Shown: positions 30,322 to 39,451, counted from the stretch's first letter. The stretch: DNA of 64,000 bases from Myxococcus dinghuensis (GCF_024198235.1 NZ_JAKCFB010000002.1:1-64000); one strand, 5' to 3'. Notes: generated by a model from the sequence alone, not told the origin. A program made the numbers and translations.

Positions 30322-32103
30322 ATGACGCTTCCACGCTCCGTGGGCATCCTGCTTCTTTGCGCTGGCGCGGTCGCCTGTGATGGCTCCGCCCAATACGACC
30401 ATCACCCCGGCGGAAACGAACCGGAGCCGCCGCCGTCCACGTCGGAGTCCGTCCGCCCCGCACCGGCGCGGTTCTCCTGCGACGCGAACGCCGTCCCCGC
30501 GGACCTCCCGTTGCCCCGGCTGTCCCGGAAGCAACTGATGAACACGCTCCGCTTCGCCGTGGCCCGCGCGCTGCCGGGCGAGGCCGACGCCCTCTGGGCG
30601 CAGCTCACGCCCAGCCTGGACCGATACCCCGTGGACCGGCGCACGCCCGCGCCCGGCGACTTGAAGGGTGGCTTCAGCCGACTGGACCAATCCATCCAGC
30701 AGACCCAGGTCGACGTCATGTATGACCTGGGCAAGGCCGTGGCCCAGGAGCTCACCAGCACCGACGCGCGCCGCAACGCGCTCCTGGGAAGCTGCGCGAG
30801 CGACAGCCAGACCGCCAATGACCGGGCCTGCCTGGAGACCTTCATCCGGGGATGGGGCTCCCGCGTCCTGCGCTACCCCCTGCCAACGGCGGAGGTCACC
30901 GCCTTCGCCGACATCGCCGGGGCCACGCCCGTGGACAGGGCTGCGGTGGCGGACGTCATCACCACCCTCCTGAACTCGCCCTGGTTCCTCTATCGGATCG
31001 AGCACGGCACCACCGCCGGACAACCGGTGAGCCCCCTCTCCGCGTTCGAACTGGCCGCGAAGCTGTCCTACCAGTTCTGGCAGGCACCGCCGGACGACGA
31101 ACTCTGGGCCGCGGCGACGGATGGCTCGCTCCTGACGGAGAGCGGCTTCAACGCCCAGCTCGACCGGATGATGCGGAGCCCCCAACTGCGCAGCTCCCTG
31201 GATGAGTTCGTCAGCGAGTGGCTGCGGCTCGAGGAGCTGCCGTCGCTGGTCGCGCTGCGGAACGACGCGGTCTACCAGGCCTTCGTCGGGGCGGAGATGC
31301 CCACGGACGCCACGCGCACCGCGATGTTCGAGGACGTCCAACGCTCCGCCTGGAACACCGTCGTGTCCGGTGGCTCGGTGAGCGACTTCCTCCACGACCG
31401 GAGGTCCTACACGGCGGACCCCTTCCTGGCCGCCATCTACGGTGTCCCCGTCTGGAACGGCACCGGTCCGGCGCCGGTCATCCCGTCCCAGAATCGCGGC
31501 GGCCTGCTGACCCGCGCGGCGTTGCTGGCCACGGGGACCGCGTCGACCCGGCCCATCCACAAGGGCTACCTGGTGCGCAACGCCCTGCTCTGCCAGCAAG
31601 TCGGGGCCCCGCCGCCCAACGCCAGCGACAGGCCTCCCTCGCCGACGGAGCACATGACGACGCGACAGGTGGTGACCCAGCTCACCTCCGGCGGGAGCTG
31701 CGGGGGCTGCCACAACAACACCATCAATCCGCCGGGCTTCGTGCTGGAAGGGTTCGATGCGCTCGGGCGGGAGCGCAGCGTCGAGCGGCTGTATGACCCG
31801 AAGGGCCAGGAGACCGCCGCGCCCTCCGTGGACACCTCCGCGGACGTGTGGCTCTACGACTCCGAGCAGCGCGTCATCTCCAACGCCGCGGAGCTCTCGC
31901 GGATGGTCGATGACAGCCAGCTCTTCGAGTCCTGCGTCGCGCAACACTACTTCCGCTTCGCGCACGCTCGCGTGGAGTCCACCACTCGCGACGGCTGCCT
32001 GCTCTCGGAGATGGAGGCGGTCGCGCGCAGCGGCGCCCCCCTGGCCGACCTGCTGAAGACCGTCGCCCGTCATCCCACGTTCAATCAGAGGACCTTCCCG
32101 TGA
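30322..32103 (+). CDS. DUF1592/DUF1588/DUF1585 lipoprotein, second copy
   Basis: 593 residues from ATG 30322; no strong ribosome site is visible, so the start is uncertain by a few codons. Lipobox AGAVAC follows the signal peptide. The family order is the same as at 11572-13296: LPRLSRKQLMNTLRFAVARA, YPLPTAEVTAFADI, FLYRIEHGTT, then CGGCHNNTINPPGFVLEGFD near residue 460 with CxxCH, and VAQHYFRFAHARVES near the end. Sequence identity to the first copy is low outside motifs, so they are old paralogues rather than a recent duplication. Stop and next start overlap as GTGA. Confidence 0.85.
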   Translation: MTLPRSVGILLLCAGAVACDGSAQYDHHPGGNEPEPPPSTSESVRPAPARFSCDANAVPADLPLPRLSRKQLMNTLRFAVARALPGEADALWAQLTPSLDRYPVDRRTPAPGDLKGGFSRLDQSIQQTQVDVMYDLGKAVAQELTSTDARRNALLGSCASDSQTANDRACLETFIRGWGSRVLRYPLPTAEVTAFADIAGATPVDRAAVADVITTLLNSPWFLYRIEHGTTAGQPVSPLSAFELAAKLSYQFWQAPPDDELWAAATDGSLLTESGFNAQLDRMMRSPQLRSSLDEFVSEWLRLEELPSLVALRNDAVYQAFVGAEMPTDATRTAMFEDVQRSAWNTVVSGGSVSDFLHDRRSYTADPFLAAIYGVPVWNGTGPAPVIPSQNRGGLLTRAALLATGTASTRPIHKGYLVRNALLCQQVGAPPPNASDRPPSPTEHMTTRQVVTQLTSGGSCGGCHNNTINPPGFVLEGFDALGRERSVERLYDPKGQETAAPSVDTSADVWLYDSEQRVISNAAELSRMVDDSQLFESCVAQHYFRFAHARVESTTRDGCLLSEMEAVARSGAPLADLLKTVARHPTFNQRTFP

Positions 32104-33707
32104 GCAACACACCTGTCTTCCGCTGTGACCGCCGTATGTTCCTGCGCGGCACGGGCGGGGCCGTGCTGGCGTTGCCGCTGCTTCCATCGCTCTTGAGCCC
32201 CCGCGAAGCGAAGGCCCAGGCCGCCCAGCGCCCGAAGTGCTTCGTGCATTTCCGGACGCCCCACGGCGCCATCTTCGGCGCGAGCATGTGGCCAGGGGAC
32301 TCGGCGTTGACGCAGAGCCTCTTCTACGCCGACCACGACGTCCGGCGGGGAGACCTGACCGCGACGCCCAACGCGAGCGGGGATTCGGTCATCAGCCGGG
32401 TGCTGACGGCGAGGTCGTCCATGCTCACGCCCACGCTCGTCGCGAAGATGAACATCCTGCGGGGACTCGACTTCCCCCTGTACATGGGTCACAACTTCGG
32501 CGCCGCGCTGGGCTACTACGACTTCGACAAGCAGCGGCCCGGCTCCCCCCGCGCGACCATCGACCAGGTGATGGCCTACTCGTCGGCCTTCTACCCGAGC
32601 GTCGCCTCCGTCCGGAAGCGGAGCGTCGCCATCGCCGCCTCGGGCACCACGAGCGGCAGTTGGGGGTACACCACCCCCGGAGTCCGCTCCTCCGGCGTCG
32701 CCTCGAGCGCCATCAGCGGCACGGAGAGTTCGCTCGCCCTCTTCGACACCTTGCTGGCCGGCACCAGCAGCCCCGGCACCAGCCGGGCGCCCGTGGTGGA
32801 CAAGGTCCTCGAGAGCTACCGGCGGCTGCGCAACGGCAACGGTCGGCTCTCGGCCGAGGACCGGATGCGGCTGGACCAGCACATCGACGCGGTCGCGGAG
32901 CTGCAGCGTCGGCTGCAGACCACCAACGCCGGCTGCCAGGTGCCGTCCCGTCCCACCACCGACAACCTGTCGCTGCGCAACTCCGGCTCCTTCGCGGGAG
33001 ACCCCGCGAAGAACGTCGAGTACTTCCGGCTCATCAACGAGGTGCTCGCCGTGGCGATGAACTGCGGCGTCTGCCGCGTCGCCACCCTCAGCATCGACGA
33101 GAACAACCAGAACCTGACCTTCACCCCCCGCGCCCCGCAGGGCGAGGACTGGCACAACAACGTCGTCCATCCCTCGACCGTGGCCGGGGCGAACCAGGAC
33201 CTGGTGGTCCAGTTCAACCAGGTCTTCTTCTCGCAGGTGTTCCTCGACCTCGTCTCGCGCTTCGAGCGGTTCTCGAACGGCGCGGGGGGCACCCTGCTGG
33301 ATGATTCACTGCTCGCGTGGGGGCAGGAGAACGGCAACACGCCCCACTTCTCCTTCTCCGTCCCGGTCGTGACCGCCGGGAGCGCGGGGGGCGCCCTCCA
33401 GACGGGCAGCTACTGCGACTACCGGAACATCACGCGCAAGGTGAGCGGCGACTCGAGCACGGGCAGCGAGGGGAGCTTCCTGTGGGCGGGCCTCCTCTAC
33501 AACCAGTGGCTCGGCACCGCGCTCCAGGCGATGGGCATCCCGCAGTCGGAATGGAGCGAAGCCGACCACCCCGGCTACGGCTGGAAGGCGTCCTACCAGT
33601 CGACCTACGAGTACTTCTTCACGAACAAGGGGTTCAGCTCGGCGCAGGCCTACCCGGCGGCGATGTGGCAGAAGACCGGAGAGCTGCTGCCGTTCCTCTC
33701 GTCCTGA
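32100..33707 (+). CDS. DUF1552 family protein, second copy, Tat-exported
   Basis: 535 residues from GTG 32100, which overlaps the upstream stop by 4 nt. The N-terminus CDRRMFLRGTGGAVLALPLL is a twin-arginine-type signal ending near AKAQ. Family features are MNILRGLDFPLYMGHNFGAA, DRMRLDQHIDAVAELQRRLQ, EVLAVAMNCGVCRVATLSID and, near the end, LLDDSLLAWGQENGNTPHFS. It is 60 residues longer than the copy at 13293, with the extra length in the central and C-terminal parts. Its tight coupling to a DUF1592 gene is conserved between both loci. Confidence 0.85.
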   Translation: MSNTPVFRCDRRMFLRGTGGAVLALPLLPSLLSPREAKAQAAQRPKCFVHFRTPHGAIFGASMWPGDSALTQSLFYADHDVRRGDLTATPNASGDSVISRVLTARSSMLTPTLVAKMNILRGLDFPLYMGHNFGAALGYYDFDKQRPGSPRATIDQVMAYSSAFYPSVASVRKRSVAIAASGTTSGSWGYTTPGVRSSGVASSAISGTESSLALFDTLLAGTSSPGTSRAPVVDKVLESYRRLRNGNGRLSAEDRMRLDQHIDAVAELQRRLQTTNAGCQVPSRPTTDNLSLRNSGSFAGDPAKNVEYFRLINEVLAVAMNCGVCRVATLSIDENNQNLTFTPRAPQGEDWHNNVVHPSTVAGANQDLVVQFNQVFFSQVFLDLVSRFERFSNGAGGTLLDDSLLAWGQENGNTPHFSFSVPVVTAGSAGGALQTGSYCDYRNITRKVSGDSSTGSEGSFLWAGLLYNQWLGTALQAMGIPQSEWSEADHPGYGWKASYQSTYEYFFTNKGFSSAQAYPAAMWQKTGELLPFLSS

Positions 33708-33770
33708 CAGCCTCGTGAGGTGTGGGATGACCGCCGCGGCCTCGACCTGGACCTGTGGATGTCACACCGG

Positions 33771-33786
33771 CTGTCCGGACGGACAG
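33771..33786. repeat. Inverted repeat CTGTCCG-GA-CGGACAG
   Basis: Perfect 7-bp arms around GA in the 239-bp gap between the second DUF1552 gene and the YCII gene. The compact dyad looks more like a protein-binding site than a terminator. Confidence 0.35.
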
Positions 33787-33946
33787 GGGGCGAGCTTCGC
33801 AATAACCTCTTGATTCGACGCACGTGTAGACCCCGAACGTTACGTCTCCCCTCGTTCGCGGAAAATCTTCATCGCGGTTGTCGATCCAGCGGCGCACGGG
33901 TCGTCGTCGCCTCGGACACAGCCACCGAGGCGCACGGAGACACGCG

Positions 33947-34375
33947 ATGAAAGTCATGCTGATGGTGAAGGCGACCGAGAAGACCGAAGCGGGCCAGAAG
34001 CCGACCGACGAGGCGCTGGTCGCGATGCACGACTTCAATGAGGAGTTGCGGAGGGCCGGCGTGCTGCTCGACCTGGCTGGCCTCACGCCGATGAGCCACG
34101 GCGCACGCGTGCGGTACACCCGGAGCAGGTGCAAGGTGCTCGATGGGCCCTTCGCCGAAGCCAAGGAAGTGATCGCCGGCTACAGCCTGCTCGAAGTCAA
34201 GACGCTCGCAGAAGCCATCGAGTGGGCCAGGCGCGCGCCGTTCGGCCTCCTCGTGCCGGACGGAGAGGAGATGGAGGTCGAGCTGCGACCGCTGTTCGAC
34301 CCGGAGGAGTTCGACGTGCCGGGCGAGGCAGCGGAGCGAGCGAAGCGGCTCGGCGAGAACCCCGGCAAGGTGTAG
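33947..34375 (+). CDS. YCII/DGPF-domain protein
   Basis: 142 residues from ATG 33947. It starts MKVMLMVKATEKTEAGQKPT and contains the diagnostic CKVLDGPFAEAKEVIAGYSL, then a two-layer alpha/beta ending. YCII-related proteins of this size are often called DGPF proteins and are common next to ECF sigma factors in actinobacteria and myxobacteria, where their role is not settled. No sigma gene adjoins this one. Soluble, cytoplasmic, single gene. Confidence 0.88.
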   Translation: MKVMLMVKATEKTEAGQKPTDEALVAMHDFNEELRRAGVLLDLAGLTPMSHGARVRYTRSRCKVLDGPFAEAKEVIAGYSLLEVKTLAEAIEWARRAPFGLLVPDGEEMEVELRPLFDPEEFDVPGEAAERAKRLGENPGKV

Positions 34376-34452
34376 CCGCGACGGGTGAGCGCCCCACATC
34401 GCGGCCCCACCCTGCCCCCCGCTACGGAATGAAGCCTGGGCTTCCGCCCCAT

Positions 34453-34478
34453 CCTGGCGCTCGTCTCGATGCGCCAGG
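34453..34478. terminator. Bidirectional hairpin between convergent genes
   Basis: Perfect 8-bp stem CCTGGCGC/GCGCCAGG with a 10-nt loop in the 133-bp gap between the convergent YCII gene and the hypothetical gene at 34509-35537. No T-run on either side. Confidence 0.4.
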
Positions 34479-34508
34479 GGAGAGGGGACGAAGTCCTGCC
34501 CATGCGCG

Positions 34509-35537
34509 CTACAGGAACTCGTCCCCACCTCCGGGCTCCGGCTCCTGTGCGGACAGGAGGACATCTCCAGGTCGCTGCTCCACCCGGAGGCCCAGGCCCA
34601 TGGCCGTCAACTCCTCGAGCGCCGTGAGGGCCTCCATCACGGGCTGGACGTCGGCGACCCGGGCAGGCACGGCGATGCGCTCGAGACGCGAGCCCACCTG
34701 CTCCAGCAGCGCATGCGGGGGGAGCGCCTCGAGGTATCGACCATACAGGTAGGCGAGCGCGCTCAACTGGGTGACGTCGGAGGGCGAGACGGTCGCGACC
34801 ATCGCATCGAAGCAAACCCTCACCTCCTCCACCGAGGTCTCCTGACGCCACAAGCCGAGCAGGGAGCGAAGGAACGCCACCAACGGTTGGGACCGGGACG
34901 CGTGAAGCTGGGCCGAGGCGACCTCCAGCGCCCGCTCGGCGCGTGCGGGGTCGGGCTCGACGAAGAACAGCGGCAGCACCTCCTCGAGGCCCGGCGTGTA
35001 GAGGGGCTCGGCGAGTCCCTCCGGCGCCCCCGCGAAAGCACGCAGCGTCTCCGGCTCGAGCGGCTCCCCCGCGAGCCAGCGGCACCAGAGCGCCTCGAGC
35101 GAGCCCGCCGCGAGCGACGCACGACGCAGCAGATGGGGGCGTGCCTGCTCCACCCCTCCGAACAACACGACGGTCATCAGCTCCTCCGCGGAAGGCCCCT
35201 CGGGGAACTCGAGCGCATCCGCCCCCGTCCACCGCGCGTACCGCTTGCGCTTCAAGTCGCGCTGGACCTCTCCCGCCACCTCACTCCACGCGGACCAGGG
35301 CACACCGAGCGCCGCGTAGTCCTTCCGAAGGCCCTCGTCCGCGGGGGCCGAGACCTCGTTGGGGCGCTTCTTGAAGTCGGCCCGAACGCGTTTGAGTTCC
35401 TTCGCGAACGCGGGCAGCTCCTCCGCTGGACAGCCGCCCGTCAGGAGCCGGAGTCGGGCGACGGGGACACCGGGCAACTTGAGCAGCCACGACTTGAACG
35501 CCGACCAGGCGGGTGCGGAGAGGTGTCGGATTTCCAC
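34509..35537 (-). CDS. Hypothetical helical protein
   Basis: 342 residues, GTG start at 35537 with GAGGACAG upstream. Mostly helical and Leu/Ala/Glu-rich (SLEALWCRWLAGEPLEPETL, RAERALEVASAQLHASRSQP), with no signal peptide or membrane segment. The N-terminus LPGVPVARLRLLTGGCPAEE is the most distinctive stretch. The repeated helical pairs in the last 200 residues suggest an alpha-solenoid. I recognise no family; it may be specific to myxobacteria. It lies 179 bp downstream of the Cfr-like gene on the same strand. Confidence 0.65.
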   Translation of the reverse strand: MEIRHLSAPAWSAFKSWLLKLPGVPVARLRLLTGGCPAEELPAFAKELKRVRADFKKRPNEVSAPADEGLRKDYAALGVPWSAWSEVAGEVQRDLKRKRYARWTGADALEFPEGPSAEELMTVVLFGGVEQARPHLLRRASLAAGSLEALWCRWLAGEPLEPETLRAFAGAPEGLAEPLYTPGLEEVLPLFFVEPDPARAERALEVASAQLHASRSQPLVAFLRSLLGLWRQETSVEEVRVCFDAMVATVSPSDVTQLSALAYLYGRYLEALPPHALLEQVGSRLERIAVPARVADVQPVMEALTALEELTAMGLGLRVEQRPGDVLLSAQEPEPGGGDEFL

Positions 35538-35716
35538 GGTCTGTCCTCATTCAGGCGCCGGCCCGCTTCCGCGAGGAGTCGTCGGGCCAGGCGTCCTGCT
35601 CCATCATGACAGCTTCGGCTCGAACCATGGAGTCCCGCCGCCGAGCAAGCCGCGCACCGGCCCCGGTGCCCTCCACGGCTCGGTCGCCGACGTATGAGCG
35701 GGGACGGGCCCCGTCG

Positions 35717-36826
35717 TCACTGGTGCGGCTCGCCAGAGGGGCGGCGCCGACCGAGGCGACCCAGTGATTCCGCGCGCAACTGACCGCACGCCGCGTCGAT
35801 GTCCGCCCCGAACTGCTGCCGTCGCGTCGACGAGACGCCCAGGCGATGCAGCCCCGCCACGAAGTCGTCGACCTTCGAGGACACCGGGGCCCGGAACGAC
35901 GGGTCCGCGCCGAAGGCCGCGTTGTAGCGGATGACGCTGACGTGGAAGAGCTCGGGCCTGGAGCGACGCTGCACGAGCCGCGCGAGCTCGACGAGGTGTT
36001 CCTCGGAGTCGTTGACGCCATCGATCAGCAGGTACGCCAGGTAGGTCTTCCGTCGCGCGCGCAGGACGTGCCGGTCGAGGATCGCGAGGTTCTCCTCGAG
36101 GGGGAACCGACGCTCGAGCGGAATGAGCTGTGCGCGCTGCTCGGGGAACGGAGAATGAACCGAGAGCGTCAGCGTCACCTGCGGGTGCTCCTCGGTGAGC
36201 GCCGCGAGCGCCGGCGCGAGCCCCACCGTCGAGACGGTGATTCGACGCGGTGACAGCCCGCCGTAGCCCGGCGCCGTGAGCACGCTCAGCGCCGTGAGCA
36301 CGTTCGGGTTCGCGAGCGCCTCGCCCATCCCCATGAACGCGACGCTCTTCGGCGCGCCGCCAGGCTCCGAACTCCAGCGCTGGTGCACGACCTGGGCGCA
36401 AATCTCGTCGGCGCTCAGGTTGCGCTCGAGCCCCAGGGCCCCCGTGGCACAGAACGAACAAGCGAGACCGCAGCCCGCCTGCGTGGACACGCAGACCGAG
36501 GACCAGCCAGCGCGGTAGCGAGAGAGAACGGTCTCGACCCGCGCACCCGAGCGCGTCCGGAAGAGCACCTTCTCGACCTGCGCGCCCGTGCGCACGGACT
36601 CGACCTCCAGGGGCAGGACGGTCTGCCCGAAGCGGGAGACGAGCTGCTGCCGGAGGTCACCCGGCAGGTCTCGGACCTCGTGGAAGCTCTGCGCGCCGCG
36701 CTGGAATGCCGTCACCAATTGCTGGTAGCGATAGGCAGGCGCACCCAGCCCGCGCAGGAACGAGTGGACCTCTGCGAGGATGCCCGGAGGGGGGTGCGGC
36801 AGTTCGTGGACGGTTCTGCGATGCAT
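35717..36826 (-). CDS. Cfr/RlmN-family radical SAM rRNA methyltransferase, Cfr-like
   Basis: 369 residues. ATG 36826 (MHRRTVHEL) is preferred to ATG 36832 because AGGAG then has 8-9 nt spacing. The radical SAM cluster motif CGLACSFC is at 119-126, a further Cys lies at 112 (SVCVSTQ), and the methyl-carrying Cys in DIDAACGQL is near 347. Members methylate A2503 of 23S rRNA: RlmN at C2, Cfr at C8. Several signatures are those of Cfr: YRAGW before the cluster, FMGMGEALAN instead of the MGMGEPL.N of RlmN, LSPRRITVSTVG, LSVHSPF, VIRYNAAF and QFGADIDAACGQL. If C8 activity is real it would protect against phenicols, lincosamides, oxazolidinones, pleuromutilins and streptogramin A. RlmN-type activity remains the alternative. 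Confidence 0.85.
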   Translation of the reverse strand: MHRRTVHELPHPPPGILAEVHSFLRGLGAPAYRYQQLVTAFQRGAQSFHEVRDLPGDLRQQLVSRFGQTVLPLEVESVRTGAQVEKVLFRTRSGARVETVLSRYRAGWSSVCVSTQAGCGLACSFCATGALGLERNLSADEICAQVVHQRWSSEPGGAPKSVAFMGMGEALANPNVLTALSVLTAPGYGGLSPRRITVSTVGLAPALAALTEEHPQVTLTLSVHSPFPEQRAQLIPLERRFPLEENLAILDRHVLRARRKTYLAYLLIDGVNDSEEHLVELARLVQRRSRPELFHVSVIRYNAAFGADPSFRAPVSSKVDDFVAGLHRLGVSSTRRQQFGADIDAACGQLRAESLGRLGRRRPSGEPHQ

Positions 36827-36987
36827 GGCCATGACTCCTGGTGAGACGGGGTTGCGGGGGGAAGGAAGCGCTCACGAGCCGGTGGCCGTGATCCACGACG
36901 TCGTCGCGCAGGGGAGCGAGGGCGGGGACCACCGATGCCGACTCCGTGCAATCGCGGCACGGACATGAATCACTCCGAATCCCAAGG

Positions 36988-37006
36988 GCGCACGGCGACC
37001 GTGCGC
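36988..37006. repeat. Hairpin 1 upstream of the Cfr-like gene
   Basis: Perfect 8-bp stem GCGCACGG/CCGTGCGC with loop CGA, in the 369-bp gap between the GH5 gene and the Cfr-like gene (both minus strand). It lies about 160 nt upstream of the Cfr-like start. The rest of the gap holds no convincing gene. Confidence 0.45.
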
Positions 37007-37012
37007 GGCGCG

Positions 37013-37039
37013 TTCGAGAGGACGACGTACGTCCTCGAA
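37013..37039. repeat. Hairpin 2 upstream of the Cfr-like gene
   Basis: TTCGAGAGGACG, loop ACGTA, then CGTCCTCGAA: a 10-bp stem with a small bulge, directly beside hairpin 1. It may terminate the GH5 transcript or form part of a leader of the Cfr-like gene. Confidence 0.45.
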
Positions 37040-37195
37040 TCGGATGGGGATTGGGTGATTTAGGCCATGGTGGCGCTGGCAGGACCAGCGCATGACCTGT
37101 GTAGCACGCGCACCACGCGTTTGCAGCCCGTTTGTGGCCCCACGGCCGAGTCCGGCGAGACCTTCCGCGGGTCCCGCCGTCTCGGGGCCCCGCGC

Positions 37196-39367
37196 TCACA
37201 ACGCCAGGAAGTTCGCCGTCAGGAAGGCGGAGTACCAGTTCATCGGCGTGACGCCGTTGGCCGTGTAGTCCGCCGTGTGGTTGTTGGTGGTGAGCTGCCA
37301 GTAGGTCAGGTCCCACGGCGACCAGCCGAGCCACACGTCGCGGTTGTTGTTCATGAACGTGAGCGCGTTCGTGATCTGGCCCTGCGCGAAGGACTCCTGG
37401 TTCCGGATCCCCATCTCGGACAGGAACAGCTTCTTGCCGTGGGTCCTCGCCCAGTTGGTGACCGCCGTGAGCTGGGCCCCGTAGGACGACTCGTCGTTGC
37501 TGCCGTAGCCTTCCGGGTAATACGAATGCATGTCGAAGGCGTGGTTGTTGGCGCTGTCCGTGATGGCCAGGGCCGCGACCGAGTCGAGCGGCCCTCCGCC
37601 CGGTGCCCAGGTGTGCCAGTGCCCGACGTCCGACGCACGCGTGTTGGGAACCAGGATCAACTGGGTCGACCCCGTCGCGCGCACGGCGTTCATGACCGTC
37701 TGGATCCCGGAGAACCACGTGGTCGAGGTCATCGGGAGATCATGCGGCTCGTTCATGAGGTTCAGGACCACCTTGGGGTTGGTCTTCACCAGGTTCGCGA
37801 GCTTCGTCCAGACGTCGGCGAGATGGTCCACGGTCAGCGTACCGTCCCCGATGATGCGTTGGACGTAGTTCGAGGTCTGGTTCCCGGCGCCGTCGAACGC
37901 TCCCGTCGCATAACGGTTGTAGTTGTGCAGGTCGAGCACGAGGGTGAACCCCTGGGCCGTCGCCATGTTGATGTAGTTCAGCATGCCGTTCGAATAGGCC
38001 GTATCCAGCGGGCCATAGAGCGTGTGCTGGATGCGCTCCCAGGAGATCGGCAGACGAATCAGGTTGAAGCCCTTGGCCTTGTAGTACGCGAGCTCCGCGG
38101 TGATCTGGGTCGACGACGGCACCTCGTAGTAGGTCTGACCGGTCCAACCATCCCAGTCGTCGCCGTACTCCATCCCGGCGCGGTTGATGCCGCGATAGGC
38201 CACGCCCGTGGGATAGGTCTTCCCCGTACCGCTCGGCGGCTGGGGGGTGTCCTTCTCCAACGCAATCCCGTCCACTCCGTAGACCACCGCGGAGGCGCTC
38301 TGGAGCGTGAGCTTGTTGAACGTCGTCAGCGCGCCCTTGAGCGCGCTCATCGGAATCCTGACGCGCGTCCAGTGCCCCGGCGCCAGGGACGCGAAACCCG
38401 GATTCGCATAGGCGCCGATGGCGACCCCCGCATTCCCGTCGACCCCCTCCTGGCTCAAGATGACCTTGAGGGACTGGATGGTCGTGAGGTTCGAGGTGCC
38501 CGGGTTGATGGCGAAGCTCACCGCCACGGAGCTGGCGACCGGGACGCTGGAGCCGAACGAGCCCAGGGCCATGGCGCTGTTGGCCGGCGCCGTCACCTTC
38601 AGGGACGTCGTCCCATAGGCCCTGCTCACCGTGTCGGGTGCCAGCGTGGTTCCGCCCCAGCTATAGGCAGTGCTCCAACCGGACGCGACCGCATCGTCAT
38701 ACAGGACCGTCATGGAGGACGTATCCAGCGCGGGCAGCCGGGGAATCTCGATGGCGATACCGTCGATGCCGTAGCTGACCGCGACGTCCGCCATGAGCGT
38801 GAGCTTGTTGAACGTGGCCAGTGAACCCTTGAGCGCGCTCATCGGGATGGTGACGCGAGTCCATTCGCCCGCCCCCAGGGAGTCGAAGCTCGGACTGGCG
38901 TAGGTGCCGATCGCGACGCCCGCATTCCCATCCACCTCCTCCTGGCTCACGATGAGCTTGAGGCCCTTGATCGCCGTCAGGTTCGCCGCGCCCGGACGGA
39001 TGGCGAAGCTCACGGCCCTGTAGGTGTTCGTCGAGAACGTCTGGCCTTCGGCCCCCAGCGCCAGGGCGCTGTCCGCGGCGGAGGTGACCTGCAGCGACGA
39101 AGCACCATAGGCCTTCGTGCTCGTCGTCGACCCTTGGGAGATGCCGCCCCAGCTATAGCCGACATCCCAGCCCGACGCGGCGCCATCGTCATACAGCACG
39201 GTCTGATAGGAGGTGTCCAACGCCGGCAGGAGCCACTGCTCGACGACGCTCGGCTCGCTTGCATCCGTGAGCACATCGCTCGAAGGAGGCGCACAGGCCG
39301 CGCCCAAGGCGAGGAGACTTCCCAGCAGAACGTAAAGACACTTCCGCGAAACCGGTGGTCGTCCCAT
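37196..39367 (-). CDS. GH5-family glycosidase (cellulase-like) lipoprotein with duplicated N-terminal modules
   Basis: 723 residues. Lipobox LALGAAC (Cys25). Residues about 50-210 and 213-372 are two copies of one module: LPALDTS..TVLYDD, then GWDVGYSWGG or GWSTAYSWGG, then EVDGNAGVAIG or GVDGNAGVAIG, then WTRVTIPMSALKG or WTRVRIPMSALKG. These are probably carbohydrate-binding beta-sandwiches. The catalytic domain (385-723) has the GH5 acid/base Glu540 in LNLMNEPHD and nucleophile Glu651 in LFLSEMG, with GWSPWDLTYW near the end. Expected activity is hydrolysis of beta-1,4-glucans or mannans at the cell surface. An AraC regulator lies 84 bp upstream on the same strand and may control it. Confidence 0.9.
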   Translation of the reverse strand: MGRPPVSRKCLYVLLGSLLALGAACAPPSSDVLTDASEPSVVEQWLLPALDTSYQTVLYDDGAASGWDVGYSWGGISQGSTTSTKAYGASSLQVTSAADSALALGAEGQTFSTNTYRAVSFAIRPGAANLTAIKGLKLIVSQEEVDGNAGVAIGTYASPSFDSLGAGEWTRVTIPMSALKGSLATFNKLTLMADVAVSYGIDGIAIEIPRLPALDTSSMTVLYDDAVASGWSTAYSWGGTTLAPDTVSRAYGTTSLKVTAPANSAMALGSFGSSVPVASSVAVSFAINPGTSNLTTIQSLKVILSQEGVDGNAGVAIGAYANPGFASLAPGHWTRVRIPMSALKGALTTFNKLTLQSASAVVYGVDGIALEKDTPQPPSGTGKTYPTGVAYRGINRAGMEYGDDWDGWTGQTYYEVPSSTQITAELAYYKAKGFNLIRLPISWERIQHTLYGPLDTAYSNGMLNYINMATAQGFTLVLDLHNYNRYATGAFDGAGNQTSNYVQRIIGDGTLTVDHLADVWTKLANLVKTNPKVVLNLMNEPHDLPMTSTTWFSGIQTVMNAVRATGSTQLILVPNTRASDVGHWHTWAPGGGPLDSVAALAITDSANNHAFDMHSYYPEGYGSNDESSYGAQLTAVTNWARTHGKKLFLSEMGIRNQESFAQGQITNALTFMNNNRDVWLGWSPWDLTYWQLTTNNHTADYTANGVTPMNWYSAFLTANFLAL

Positions 39368-39451
39368 TCAGGCCCCCTGGAGTTGGAAAATGATTGAGCG
39401 CCCCGGCCCTCAGCGTCAACAACTCCTCACGCCGACCGGGTGTCGCGCTCG

